DNA of 64,000 bases from Pseudomonas_T sp032052615 (lineage in GTDB: Bacteria; Pseudomonadota; Gammaproteobacteria; Pseudomonadales; Pseudomonadaceae): assembly GCA_032052615.1 (NCBI GenBank), contig DAMBWF010000002.1, positions 310,001 through 374,000 of the forward strand, in the 5' to 3' direction. The first letter of the stretch is position 1. Each line of letters opens with the position of its first letter. Under the pieces are notes generated by a model that was not told the DNA's origin, searched no databases, and worked only from the letters and a program-made list of their open reading frames with translations. The position numbers and the translations under genes were made by a program. Below are positions 7,254 through 15,897 of this stretch, one piece after another.

Positions 7254-7555
7254 ATTTCGATGCGATTCTAGGTTCACCTGCATTCACGCGATTTACGCAT
7301 CGCGCTTTTTATCTGCTGTTGCTACTGACTAACTTGGGAGTCCCACTAGGCCAACACCGCGTTTGGGGTGGGTTACCAGGCTGGTGGGTGTTCCCCATAA
7401 CTGCCCTACTGGCCCTTTTAGCTGTGCAGCAGTATTTGTCCGGTGAGAGCCATCTTTATGCGCTCGCCGGCATTCCGTATGCCCTGCTGTACGTTCATGA
7501 CGCTCTTTCCACTCCCTTGGTTTTACCGCCTGCACAGCGGAGAGCAGCCAGATGA
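7241..7555 (+). CDS. Small membrane protein upstream of dotA/traY
   Basis: 104 aa with hydrophobic segments at about residues 22-36 (AFYLLLLLTNLGVPLG), 47-63 (GWWVFPITALLALLAVQ) and 73-88 (YALAGIPYALLYVHDA), so probably three membrane spans. It overlaps its neighbours on both sides (13 bp upstream, 4 bp downstream). Its position just before a DotA/TraY gene is where IncI-type systems carry traX, but I see no convincing similarity. Confidence 0.55.
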   Translation: MPTVNFDAILGSPAFTRFTHRAFYLLLLLTNLGVPLGQHRVWGGLPGWWVFPITALLALLAVQQYLSGESHLYALAGIPYALLYVHDALSTPLVLPPAQRRAAR

Positions 7556-9816
7556 AAAAAGCGCTGCTGCTTTGCCTATTCCTGGCCGCATTCTTCGGGG
7601 GAGCAGCCCACGCTGAATCCTCGGGCGGAATGAGCCAGTTCACCCCGCCGCCGGGCGACACTTCCGTTGACTTCCTGGAAGAAGTGTTCGGCTCCATCGT
7701 GGGTACCATCCACTCGGGTGGGAATGTAGAAGGAGGCGAAACCGAGGACGTGCTGGGCAGCATGATGTCCGTATTCGGTGGCGCCGTGATGTTCCTGGGG
7801 ATGATTTTCATCGCTTACACCACGATCAAAGGCACCGTGGATTCCGCCCAGGATGGTGAGGTCCTCGGCCGGAAGATGAGCGATATCTGGATTCCATTGC
7901 GTACTGCTGCAGGCGGCGCGTTGCTACTGCCGCTCGGGCATGGCTACTCGCTGATACAGATCATGGTGCTCTGGCTCGCGATCCAGGGTGTTGGTGTAGG
8001 AGATGCAATCTGGAGCCAGGCCGTCGACCAGATCGGCAAGGACGGCATGCTGTCTCGACCGCTGATCCCGGATTCCAGGCCGCTCGCGGCCAATATCCTG
8101 AAATTCGAAGTCTGCACTGCGGCGATGAACAAGCAGTTCGAAGCCTCCGGTCGGTCGACGCGCATACAGGCAGTCGCATCCACGCGCAAAGTCGTCAACA
8201 CCGGTGAGATTGACGTCGATATCACCGACGCCATTCCGGTCTATGGCGGCATCAACATGGTCCAGAAATACAACAAGGCGAGCTACACCGTCACCGACTA
8301 CAAATGGAAGGCCAACGACAATTCCTACATGAACCCCGATGTGTGCGGCGCCCTCACTTGGAAGCAATCCTGGGAGGCTTCAGAAGGAAACAGCAACACC
8401 AAGGTCATCAAAGACCCAATCCTCGCGGCCCACGCGAAAGCCATTCAGCAGATGATCCAGGACATCCGGCCGACGGCCCAGCAGATCGTCGCCGGGCAAA
8501 AGCCGGCTCCGGGCGTGATCGATGCCGCAGCCAACAAATACGAGAACTCGCTTCGCACAGCTGCCAAGGCGGCCGTGATGCAAACCAGTGATCGAGCTGC
8601 GGCGGATTTCCTCAAGGCCGCCAAGGATGGCGGCTGGCTGTTCGCCGGCACCTGGTACAACCACATCGTCAAGATGAACGACGTGATGCAGTCCACCCTG
8701 AACGGATTGCCAGGGGCCGAGCCCATTGCCATCGTCGAGAAGGAAACCAAGGAGACGTTGCAGACTTACGCCGACGTCATGCTTACAGCCGATGAGTATG
8801 CCAAGCATCGCGTCGACTCGGTACGAAACACCTACTATGCCGAGACCAATGTGCGGGAACCCCGGGACGGCGAGGGCGCCTGGGAGTACGTCAAAAAGAT
8901 GATGTCTGCACCATTCATGGGTGCGATCAACCAGATGACGCAGAGCATCGCCGGCTCCAATCTCAACCACATGAGCCAGATGAAAAGCTTCGGCGATGTC
9001 ATCGTGACAATAGGTGAGGTAATGCTCGCTTCGATGGCCGGTGTGAGTGGGGCTGCAAACTCGCTGGCGGCCAAGGTCACGGTAGGAAGCGTATTCGACG
9101 TAGGGGCCGTGATTCAGTTCGCCTCTAGCCTGGTCACAACGTTTGTGCTGCTGTTGTTCTTTTTCGGCGTGACGTTGAGCACTTATGTACCCATGATCCC
9201 CTTCATCACCTGGACGACCTCAATCGTGAACTGGTTCGTTCTCGTCCTGGAGTCGGTCATTGCGGCCCCGCTGTTCGCTGTCGCGCACATCCATCCGGAC
9301 GGTGACGATACGGTCGGACGTGCAGGCCAGGGTTACATGATGATCCTATCGCTCGTGATGCGGCCTGCCCTGATGCTATTCGGCCTAGTTGGAGGGATGT
9401 TGCTTACCCAGCCTATCGTCGGCTACATCAACGCGGCCTTTATGTCCGTGGTCTCGGGGATCCAGGCCGATTCGATGACCGGCATCGTGTCCTTCATCGC
9501 TTACGTGGCCATCTACGTGGTCATAATGACTACCGTAGTACACATCGTGTTCAGCCTGATTCACTGGGTACCGGACAACATTCTGCGCTGGATCGGCCAA
9601 GGTGCTACCGGCGGTATCGCGGACGCAGAGCGCACCGGCGATGGTGGACAGGACGTGTTTGTGGCCGGGGTCAGGGAAAGCAAGCACGGGGCTGCTGGTG
9701 GCCTGGGTGGTGGGGCGAAACATGGCAAGGGGCCTGATAACTCTACTACTGGGACTCCTGGCCGAGGCATGCCAGACAACAGCACACTGCTGGGCGGGCC
9801 GCCCCCAGGAGGTTAA
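7552..9816 (+). CDS. DotA/TraY family type IVB secretion/conjugation protein
   Basis: 754 aa integral membrane protein. An N-terminal signal peptide (MKKALLLCLFLAAFFGGAAHA) is followed by a membrane segment (SVFGGAVMFLGMIFIAYTTI) and the family-defining stretch EVLGRKMSDIWIPLRTAAGGALLLPLGHGYSLIQIMVLWLAIQGVGVGDAIW at about residues 102-155. A long periplasmic region (about 160-500) leads to a cluster of C-terminal membrane segments (about 510-690) and a Gly-rich tail. DotA (Legionella Dot/Icm) and TraY (R64/IncI) are inner-membrane parts of type IVB systems. No other T4BSS core gene is present, so this is an orphan fragment of a transfer region. It starts inside the previous gene (ATGA). Confidence 0.85.
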   Translation: MKKALLLCLFLAAFFGGAAHAESSGGMSQFTPPPGDTSVDFLEEVFGSIVGTIHSGGNVEGGETEDVLGSMMSVFGGAVMFLGMIFIAYTTIKGTVDSAQDGEVLGRKMSDIWIPLRTAAGGALLLPLGHGYSLIQIMVLWLAIQGVGVGDAIWSQAVDQIGKDGMLSRPLIPDSRPLAANILKFEVCTAAMNKQFEASGRSTRIQAVASTRKVVNTGEIDVDITDAIPVYGGINMVQKYNKASYTVTDYKWKANDNSYMNPDVCGALTWKQSWEASEGNSNTKVIKDPILAAHAKAIQQMIQDIRPTAQQIVAGQKPAPGVIDAAANKYENSLRTAAKAAVMQTSDRAAADFLKAAKDGGWLFAGTWYNHIVKMNDVMQSTLNGLPGAEPIAIVEKETKETLQTYADVMLTADEYAKHRVDSVRNTYYAETNVREPRDGEGAWEYVKKMMSAPFMGAINQMTQSIAGSNLNHMSQMKSFGDVIVTIGEVMLASMAGVSGAANSLAAKVTVGSVFDVGAVIQFASSLVTTFVLLLFFFGVTLSTYVPMIPFITWTTSIVNWFVLVLESVIAAPLFAVAHIHPDGDDTVGRAGQGYMMILSLVMRPALMLFGLVGGMLLTQPIVGYINAAFMSVVSGIQADSMTGIVSFIAYVAIYVVIMTTVVHIVFSLIHWVPDNILRWIGQGATGGIADAERTGDGGQDVFVAGVRESKHGAAGGLGGGAKHGKGPDNSTTGTPGRGMPDNSTLLGGPPPGG

Positions 9817-10152
9817 TTACCTCCGGGGGCGTGAACTTGGCCCCTCATATCCGCGATCTTCCAGATATCTATCAAAGGTCTTCTGACGAAGTGAGTCTCT
9901 GTTTTCCTTTACCAGTAGTGGAGAGTTAGGTGAGGTCTTTCTTAACTCTTCCAACAACAGAAGCAAAACATAGTTATTCGCTTCAAAGTGGCCTTGCATA
10001 ATTTCGATGCGTTCATTCAAGGCGTTCACTTGATGTTTCAGATTCTCTGAATGCAAGCGCCATTCATTAATTGCGGCTTCGTATGATGCTTGGGCTGCGC
10101 GAGAGTGTGCGTAACCTGCAGATAGTCCAACTTGATATCCGGAGGACGACAT
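9817..10152 (-). CDS. Hypothetical coiled-coil protein converging on dotA/traY
   Basis: 111 aa, MSSSGYQVGLSAGYAHSRAA..., with a probable coiled coil at about residues 28-72 (EWRLHSENLKHQVNALNERIEIMQGHFEANNYVLLLLLEELRK) and a basic tail (YEGPSSRPRR). GGAG precedes the ATG. Its stop abuts the dotA stop on the opposite strand, leaving no room for a terminator. No family recognised. Confidence 0.55.
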   Translation of the reverse strand: MSSSGYQVGLSAGYAHSRAAQASYEAAINEWRLHSENLKHQVNALNERIEIMQGHFEANNYVLLLLLEELRKTSPNSPLLVKENRDSLRQKTFDRYLEDRGYEGPSSRPRR

Positions 10153-10305
10153 TGAAAGTCTCCATGAATGAGGTGGTGAGAGTATTCAAGCAAAGTGATC
10201 TCAGATGTACAAGGATCAGACAAAGAAAAAGTCGCATGTGACCTAAAAGACGATGAGTCATGTGTGACCTAAAAAGGATAGGTCGTAAGTGACCTAAAAA
10301 TAAAA

Positions 10306-10331
10306 CACATTCACGCAGCTGCGTGAATGTG
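10306..10331. repeat. 26-bp perfect palindrome
   Basis: Half-site CACATTCACGCAG is followed by its exact complement with no spacer (centre between 10318 and 10319). A palindrome this perfect is unlikely by chance and fits a dimeric protein site or recombination crossover core. Confidence 0.75.
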
Positions 10332-10378
10332 GGCACCGGTCGCCGGAACGGCGATTCGCGTAGCGAAAGGTGCCTTTT
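10332..10378. other. Potential three-way-junction (cloverleaf-like) fold
   Basis: Outer arms GGCACC (10332-10337) and GGTGCC (10369-10374) enclose two adjacent hairpins: TCGCCG-GAA-CGGCGA (10340-10354) and TTCGC-GTA-GCGAA (10355-10367). TTTT follows. It could be a folded single-stranded DNA site, an RNA element or a branched terminator. It abuts the palindrome at 10306-10331. Confidence 0.6.
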
Positions 10379-10421
10379 CAGTCAGCCAGTTCAAGCGAGT
10401 TAGGTCACTGGAGAAAGCGCT

Positions 10422-11456
10422 ATGAGGACGCACGAGGAGATATTTGAGCTCGTCAGAGCTGGACGCCGACAGATGAAAGGTTTGCCTTCCAGAAAGGTAT
10501 CTAGGTCGACTTATGAAGGTTATGTCCGCGAATATAATCGGCTTGTCGGCGACGAAGGCGCTGAGCCAGGGAAGTTATGGTCTGCTATCTGCAGAACTAG
10601 CAGTAAGTCGACCTATCGACGAAGGGTGGCCGCAGTAATTTACTGCTGCAGATCTCAACTGTCAGAGGCCCTGCAGAACCAAGATGCGGCTCAGCGAGCA
10701 GGAGATATGAGGAGTCTGAGAGAGCATGCATCGGTAATTGATGGAGTGCTTGAAGTTATAAAATTTGTAGAGCGGCACAAGGGGAGCTGCCCTCTTGAAA
10801 CAATAGTGAGGCGAAAGTCAAAACGATCGGACTTAAGAAAATTACCGCATGACTGGCGTGAGCAGCTGTACAAAAGGTTTGAGCATAGTAAGTACAAGTT
10901 GCCATGCTTGGTTGAGGCAGTGTCTGGGTGTCGGCCAGGTGAACTTGAGAAGGGGGTTAAAGTAATCTGTAATCAGGCCATGTTGACTATACGCATAGAT
11001 AACGGAGTCAAGGTTACTGAGGAAAAGGGGCAGCCATGGCGAGAAATCAGCTATCGGATTGACCAAGATTCGCATCTGCTAGTCAAAGCGCTCTACGATT
11101 CCTGCAGGGAATTAGGAAATGATACGTGCGCCGTGGTTGGCATTGATAAAAGTACCAACTGGCGAGCGGCACTTTCGGCGACTGGGCAGAGTTTATGGCC
11201 AAGATTGCACTTCAGAATTTGTCCGTACCATCTTAGGAATGCGGCGGCGAGCGATTTCAAACGATCAGAAATCAGCAATGAAGAGGTGTCGGCCGCCCTG
11301 GGCCACTGTGTGGATAAGACGGGGAGCCTGTATGGGCAGCATCAGGTTGGGCGAGGCGGCTTGGGGCTGCGTCCTGAAGTGATCAGCGCTGCACGTCCCG
11401 TCCTGAGGACCCGTAGCCCCGTCCCTGTTAAGCCTGGAGCGGCAGCCCCACGATAG
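10422..11456 (+). CDS. Orphan tyrosine recombinase (site-specific integrase-like)
   Basis: 344 aa. The N-terminal half is helical and basic and resembles a core-binding domain (SRSTYEGYVREYNRLVG...STYRRRVAAVIYCCRSQL). The C-terminal half carries a diverged catalytic set: Arg in SGCRPGELEKG, H-x-x-R in CPYHLRNAAASDF, His in SAALGHCVDKTGSLYG, with Tyr in the same motif. It differs clearly from the P4-type and tRNA-proximal integrases here. It is preceded by GGAG and by an array of repeats and palindromes that may be its target. Multimer resolution or cargo exchange of the former plasmid is a possible role. Confidence 0.7.
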   Translation: MRTHEEIFELVRAGRRQMKGLPSRKVSRSTYEGYVREYNRLVGDEGAEPGKLWSAICRTSSKSTYRRRVAAVIYCCRSQLSEALQNQDAAQRAGDMRSLREHASVIDGVLEVIKFVERHKGSCPLETIVRRKSKRSDLRKLPHDWREQLYKRFEHSKYKLPCLVEAVSGCRPGELEKGVKVICNQAMLTIRIDNGVKVTEEKGQPWREISYRIDQDSHLLVKALYDSCRELGNDTCAVVGIDKSTNWRAALSATGQSLWPRLHFRICPYHLRNAAASDFKRSEISNEEVSAALGHCVDKTGSLYGQHQVGRGGLGLRPEVISAARPVLRTRSPVPVKPGAAAPR

Positions 11457-11482
11457 GAGGAAAACCGCCAATCTCAATGGTT

Positions 11483-11526
11483 GCCCCGGCCTTGGGGCGG
11501 GGCGCTACCGGTGAAGGGGCTTTTTT
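11483..11526 (+). terminator. Terminator after the orphan recombinase
   Basis: GCCCC (11483) can pair either with GGGGC at 11494 or with GGGGC at 11516, which is directly followed by six T. The latter forms a rho-independent terminator separating the recombinase gene from the hamA-like gene. Confidence 0.5.
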
Positions 11527-11667
11527 GATATGGCCTAGATCGCTTTCATTGGGCGCACTGATAGAGAACTTCGATACCTCTAGTCCCGCAAATTTGCTAG
11601 ACTAACAATGACAATGTGCCATCATGGTTGCCATCAATTCGATCTAAAGCTGTGTAAGGGGTAGCTA

Positions 11668-12462
11668 ATGAAGGTGGGAACGGAAGCCTACAATATTGAT
11701 CATGAGCAGACCCATGCAAGAGGCGTATTAGTAAGTGAGTCTGATCTTCATAAGATGCTGGCCGGCCCAGTAAATAAAATTATAAATGACACTCAAGGAA
11801 AGAGTGATATCCGTGTCCTGCTCTCCAGCGTCGTAAATACTGGTTTTGAAAATGCGGCACTAGAAAGTTTGCTGCAGGAAAGTTTTGATGTTCCTGATTG
11901 GTTGATCGGTGAGGCCCTGGCAGAGTTTTTGATTGCCGAGGAACGAGAGTGCGAGTTTCCCTGGCCATCGTCACGCGATTTAAAGAATCCAAATTCAAGT
12001 GCGACTGGTGCGGATTTGGTCGGGTTTCAACGAACAGGTGATCCCGACACTCCTTATAGGTTTGCCTTCGGCGAGGTGAAAACCTCCACAGAGGAGAAAT
12101 GGCCACCTCAAGTAGTTTATGGCAGAGGCGGTCTTCAAGAGCAAATCGAGGATCTAAAGAGCTCCCAGCCGGTAAAGCGAGGGCTCTTCTTGTATCTCGG
12201 TCATCACGCCCAAAATAGCACTTGGGCAGACAAGTATATCAGCGCCGCCAAGAGATACTTGAAAAGCAACTATTGTGACTCGTCGCTATTCGGCGTTCTT
12301 GTGCGTGATGTAGAACCCAAGAGCCTTGATCTGAAACAGCGTGCCATCAATTCGTCCAAAGAGAAGCCCGCTGAGACTCAAATAGTATTTTTTGCGATAT
12401 ACCTTCCTTTGGGAGTAATTCCTAACCTCCCTGACTTGCTTGCGGCGAAGGCAGCCAAATGA
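11668..12462 (+). CDS. HamA-like (DUF1837) nuclease effector of a Hachiman-type defence system
   Basis: 264 aa. The C-terminal half has a PD-(D/E)XK arrangement: GADLVGF (Asp), then FAFGEVKTSTEE (E-x-K), then GRGGLQEQIEDL with the trailing Gln. The preceding WLIGEALAEFLI helix and PWPSSRDLKNPNSSATGADLVGF are as I remember from HamA C-terminal (DUF1837) proteins. In Hachiman the helicase HamB senses damaged or foreign DNA and releases HamA to degrade DNA. The stop overlaps the hamB-like start by 4 bp. The codons are AT-richer than in the backbone, fitting acquired DNA. A related two-gene nuclease-helicase family such as AbpAB remains possible. Confidence 0.75.
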   Translation: MKVGTEAYNIDHEQTHARGVLVSESDLHKMLAGPVNKIINDTQGKSDIRVLLSSVVNTGFENAALESLLQESFDVPDWLIGEALAEFLIAEERECEFPWPSSRDLKNPNSSATGADLVGFQRTGDPDTPYRFAFGEVKTSTEEKWPPQVVYGRGGLQEQIEDLKSSQPVKRGLFLYLGHHAQNSTWADKYISAAKRYLKSNYCDSSLFGVLVRDVEPKSLDLKQRAINSSKEKPAETQIVFFAIYLPLGVIPNLPDLLAAKAAK

Positions 12463-15400
12463 GCTTGCTTCCTGAAAATTTCGATGTGGTTGATAACCAT
12501 TGGGCACTTCTAGCTCTCGGGGAAGCTGATCGTGTCGAAGGTCTAGCTCAAGCTGACGAGCAATTGGCAAGAATGAGTCTAAAGGGAGTCTTGTCTTCAC
12601 CAGAAGATAGTCCAATAGATCTAGCTCGTCTTGAGCGGCTTGCAACAGCCTATGAACTTGCTGCTATTGAGGGGCTGGAGTCGCTCATTCACTTGGCGCG
12701 AACCGAACAAGGTATCAAGCTAAAAATACAAGCTCAGGCCGGTGCGCATCGGGCGTTCGGAATCCTTAGAGTTTTGCCAATCCCGGTAGAGAGTGTCGAG
12801 GCAAGAATCTTTCATGTTCTTCATGTCGCTGGCGTGGCTTATTGCGGCGATCGTTGGACGGATTTACGCAGATGGTTGAATGAGAATGAGGAAGTTCAGT
12901 TGGTCCCTTCTGTCGCGGCCACTCGCTGGGACCAAAGGCTCCTTTATCGAATTTTTGATGCTTGGCTGAGTTTGCTCAGAAAAAGAAACTGGGACGATTT
13001 GGATCGCATCAGCCAGTTGATATTAACTCTGAGGGAAGAGCAGAAACTTTACGAAGCTACATATCTTGAGGGCTCAACCGCTCTAACTGGTGCAAGCCTC
13101 GCATTAAGACTGGTGGCTCTTTATCACTGGGCCAAGGCAACAGAGCGTCTTGCAGAGTACATGCTCCAGGGTGAGCCTGCACAAATAGCAACAGAGCTCG
13201 ATCAGCACTTTGAAGCGGCCTGCAAAGCTGCTCTCAGCTCTCAGGACTATCAGCTGGAAGTAATTCTGCGGTGGTTACATGGCGCCAGTCGCATAATGGT
13301 CAATGCCTCAATTTGGTGGACTGCGGAAGGGGCAAGGTCAAGAACTACTAGTTTTGTGAAGTTAGTAACCCAAAGCAAGGGGATGTTTGAGCTTCTTCCG
13401 CCACAGCAAGCTGCAATTCAAGAGCAAGGCCTCCTTAATGCCGCTAGCCAAGCGGTAGTTATAGACATGCCAACCTCTGGCGGAAAGACAGCGCTTGCTC
13501 AGTTTCGGATGCTGCAGGCGCTAAATCAATTTGAGCAAGATAACGGATGGGTGGCATACGTAGCTCCTACCAGAGCACTTGTCTCGCAAATAACTCGCCG
13601 ATTAAGAGAGGACTTTACGCAAATCGGCATAAGGGTAGAGCCTTTAACTGGCGCAGTTGAAATTGACTCGTTTGAAGAGGACCTTTTGCAGAGTAGCTCG
13701 GCCTTCCAAGTTTTAGTGCTTACGCCTGAGAAGCTCCAACTCGTAATTCGCAATAAGAAGGTCAAGCGACCTCTGTCGCTAACAGTTTTGGATGAGGCGC
13801 ATAATATAGAAGATAAGGAGCGAGGGCTTCGCATTGAGCTTTTGCTAGCCACTATCAAGCAGGAGCATCCAAAGTCAAAATATCTTCTGATGATGCCTTT
13901 CGTGCCAAATGCAGATGATCTGGCGCAATGGCTGGGTGATGGTCGCGGAACCTCAATAAGCTTAAGCGCAGCCGCATGGCAGCCTAATGAACGTATAGTT
14001 GGCATATTCAATACCGAGCAATTCCAAGCAGAAGGAAGCAAGCGCGGAGACTGGCGCTTAACATTTGAGACGCTGACCACCACGCAGAATTCTATTAATC
14101 TCCGCGGGAAGCATTACGTTGACGGAGTACGACCACTAAAAAGGTTGAATTACAGCGAGGCGCAGGGCCTCAGCATACAAGCTGCTGCAATGGCAAAAGC
14201 TTTCTCTTCTAGAGGAACTAGTATCGCTGTGGCGCAGAAGATTCCTGATGTATGGAATATTGCAAGAAAGCTTTCCTCCGAAATGGAGGCGCTTCCAAAA
14301 GTCCCGGAAGAAATTGCTCTGGTTCAGCGCTTTTTGCAGTCTGAGATTAGTCCAGACTTTGAGCTGGTAGGGATGCTCGAGAAAGGCATTGCCGTGCATC
14401 ATGCTGGCTTGCCTGCTGAAGCATTATCACTGATTGAGTGGTTGACCGAGAAAGGTTTAATCAAAGTACTGTGTGCTACGACGACTATCGCGCAAGGATT
14501 AAATTTCCCTGTTTCTTCGGTATTCCTTGCAACTAGGAAATATCCTTATGGCATTGAAATGTCTCATCGTTCTTTCTGGAATTTGGCAGGAAGGGCCGGG
14601 CGTGTGCAGCATGGAAGCGTTGGAGTTGTGGGTATAGCCGCAGGTGATGCGCCTAACGAAATTATAAAATATGTCAGCGATGCAACAGGAGAGCTAATTT
14701 CTCGACTGATCGGCATGCTTGACGATATTGAGTCAGAGGGGGATCTTTTAAATCTCCAGCAGGTCCTTCAGCAAGATCAGTGGGCGGATTTTAGAAGCTA
14801 TATTGCTCACCTTTGGAATGAAAAACGGAATTTGGATATCGTTATAAGTGAGGCCGAACAGCTACTTCGGAATACCTACGGATATTCTGTTCTTAGAGGT
14901 AGAGGTGATCCTGAATCGAAACGGAAGGCAGATGCAGTCCTTGAGGCTACAAAAGGATATGTACGAGAGATCGCTAAGCATCCAGAGAACGCTAGTCTGG
15001 CTGATGCCACAGGATTCTCGCCTGAAGGTGTAAGAACAGCATTCCTTGAGCTTGGCCAGCTGGAAAATAAGATCCGAGCCTCAGACTGGGCGCCAAGCAG
15101 CCTTTTCGAAGGCAGTAACTCTATGTTGCCCGCGCTAGTCGGTGTCATGATGAAAATTCCTCAGCTTAAGAAAGGCCTTGAGGAAATAAAAGGAAACGGC
15201 CCTGGTCACAAGAAAATTTCGGATATAACTCAGGCCTGGGTGGCCGGAAAGTCCATTGAAAGTATCGCAAAACAATATTTTGATGGAAAAACTGCAACAG
15301 ACAAGATTTCAAATGCCTGCAAGGCGATATATCGCGAGCTGGCGAACAATGCCACGTGGGGTATTTCGGCGCTGAGTAAGATGCCTACGTCTGGTCTTGA

Positions 15401-15701
15401 TTATGAAGCTATGTCTGACGAAGAGAAGAGACAGATCAACAATCTACCTGCCATGCTTTATCACGGTGTCCGGTCAGAAGAGGCTGTTCTCATGCGAATG
15501 AACTCGGCGCCGAGAAGTATCGCGGAGAGCCTGGGGACCGAATTTAAGAGGTCAGCTGCATCAACTGGATCCGCCACTCAGGCTGCTGATTTCTTGAGGT
15601 CATTAAGCGAGATGGACTGGGATAGGCTCCGTCCCAAGTCGGCAGCTATGAGCGGTTCTGATTATCGTGAGGTATGGAGGCGCCTGTCGGGTCAGCATTA
15701 A
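12459..15701 (+). CDS. HamB-like superfamily 2 helicase of a Hachiman-type defence system
   Basis: 1080 aa. After a 320-residue helical N-terminal region come SF2 motifs in Ski2-like order: Q-like QQAAIQEQGLL, Walker A MPTSGGKTALAQ (about 340), Ia YVAPTRALVSQ, Walker B DEAH in LTVLDEAHNIED (about 445), then IAVHHAGLPAEALS, VLCATTTIAQGLNFPV and VI SFWNLAGRAGRVQHG (about 715). The C-terminal 350 residues are helical and unassigned. ATP-dependent DNA translocation with the HamA nuclease as effector is the expected role. It overlaps the hamA-like stop (ATGA) and ends just before the 84-bp repeat at 15711. Confidence 0.8.
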   Translation: MSLLPENFDVVDNHWALLALGEADRVEGLAQADEQLARMSLKGVLSSPEDSPIDLARLERLATAYELAAIEGLESLIHLARTEQGIKLKIQAQAGAHRAFGILRVLPIPVESVEARIFHVLHVAGVAYCGDRWTDLRRWLNENEEVQLVPSVAATRWDQRLLYRIFDAWLSLLRKRNWDDLDRISQLILTLREEQKLYEATYLEGSTALTGASLALRLVALYHWAKATERLAEYMLQGEPAQIATELDQHFEAACKAALSSQDYQLEVILRWLHGASRIMVNASIWWTAEGARSRTTSFVKLVTQSKGMFELLPPQQAAIQEQGLLNAASQAVVIDMPTSGGKTALAQFRMLQALNQFEQDNGWVAYVAPTRALVSQITRRLREDFTQIGIRVEPLTGAVEIDSFEEDLLQSSSAFQVLVLTPEKLQLVIRNKKVKRPLSLTVLDEAHNIEDKERGLRIELLLATIKQEHPKSKYLLMMPFVPNADDLAQWLGDGRGTSISLSAAAWQPNERIVGIFNTEQFQAEGSKRGDWRLTFETLTTTQNSINLRGKHYVDGVRPLKRLNYSEAQGLSIQAAAMAKAFSSRGTSIAVAQKIPDVWNIARKLSSEMEALPKVPEEIALVQRFLQSEISPDFELVGMLEKGIAVHHAGLPAEALSLIEWLTEKGLIKVLCATTTIAQGLNFPVSSVFLATRKYPYGIEMSHRSFWNLAGRAGRVQHGSVGVVGIAAGDAPNEIIKYVSDATGELISRLIGMLDDIESEGDLLNLQQVLQQDQWADFRSYIAHLWNEKRNLDIVISEAEQLLRNTYGYSVLRGRGDPESKRKADAVLEATKGYVREIAKHPENASLADATGFSPEGVRTAFLELGQLENKIRASDWAPSSLFEGSNSMLPALVGVMMKIPQLKKGLEEIKGNGPGHKKISDITQAWVAGKSIESIAKQYFDGKTATDKISNACKAIYRELANNATWGISALSKMPTSGLDYEAMSDEEKRQINNLPAMLYHGVRSEEAVLMRMNSAPRSIAESLGTEFKRSAASTGSATQAADFLRSLSEMDWDRLRPKSAAMSGSDYREVWRRLSGQH

Positions 15702-15710
15702 GGCGGCTTT

Positions 15711-15793
15711 CCGGCGTCCCTGCCGGTGCTGGTGTCCAGGGCCGGGCAAGGAGCCGCCCGGCCCTGGCGCGGCATCCATGCCTCACCAGCTCT
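15711..15793 (+). repeat. Inverted repeat copy 1 (hairpin-rich, after hamB-like gene)
   Basis: About 84 bp matching the reverse complement of 17443-17526 at close to 90 percent by eye. The last 28 bp, ending CATGCCTCACCAGCTC, are identical. Inside is a strong hairpin with arms CAGGGCCGGGC/GCCCGGCCCTG. It follows the hamB-like stop by 9 bp, as copy 2 follows the integrase stop by 13 bp. Confidence 0.8.
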
Positions 15794-15897
15794 ATTGGAT
15801 CCTACCTGAGAGTTGTATTTCAGTTCCCCGCTACAGACTGCGCGCTAGTTGCAGAAAAGGGGATGGTGATCCCTATCCTTCGATGCGGATCAATTCT

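Larger units (their letters stand above)
10231..10408. repeat. Three direct and one inverted GTGACCTAA repeats
   Basis: 18-bp units of the form GTC-N5-GTGACCTAAAA start at 10231, 10257 and 10282 (25-26 bp spacing), and an inverse TTAGGTCAC lies at 10400-10408. They bracket the palindrome and branched structure at 10306-10378 directly upstream of a tyrosine recombinase gene. Arms flanking a core in this way suggest a recombination or partition site, or an autoregulatory operator array. Confidence 0.6.
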
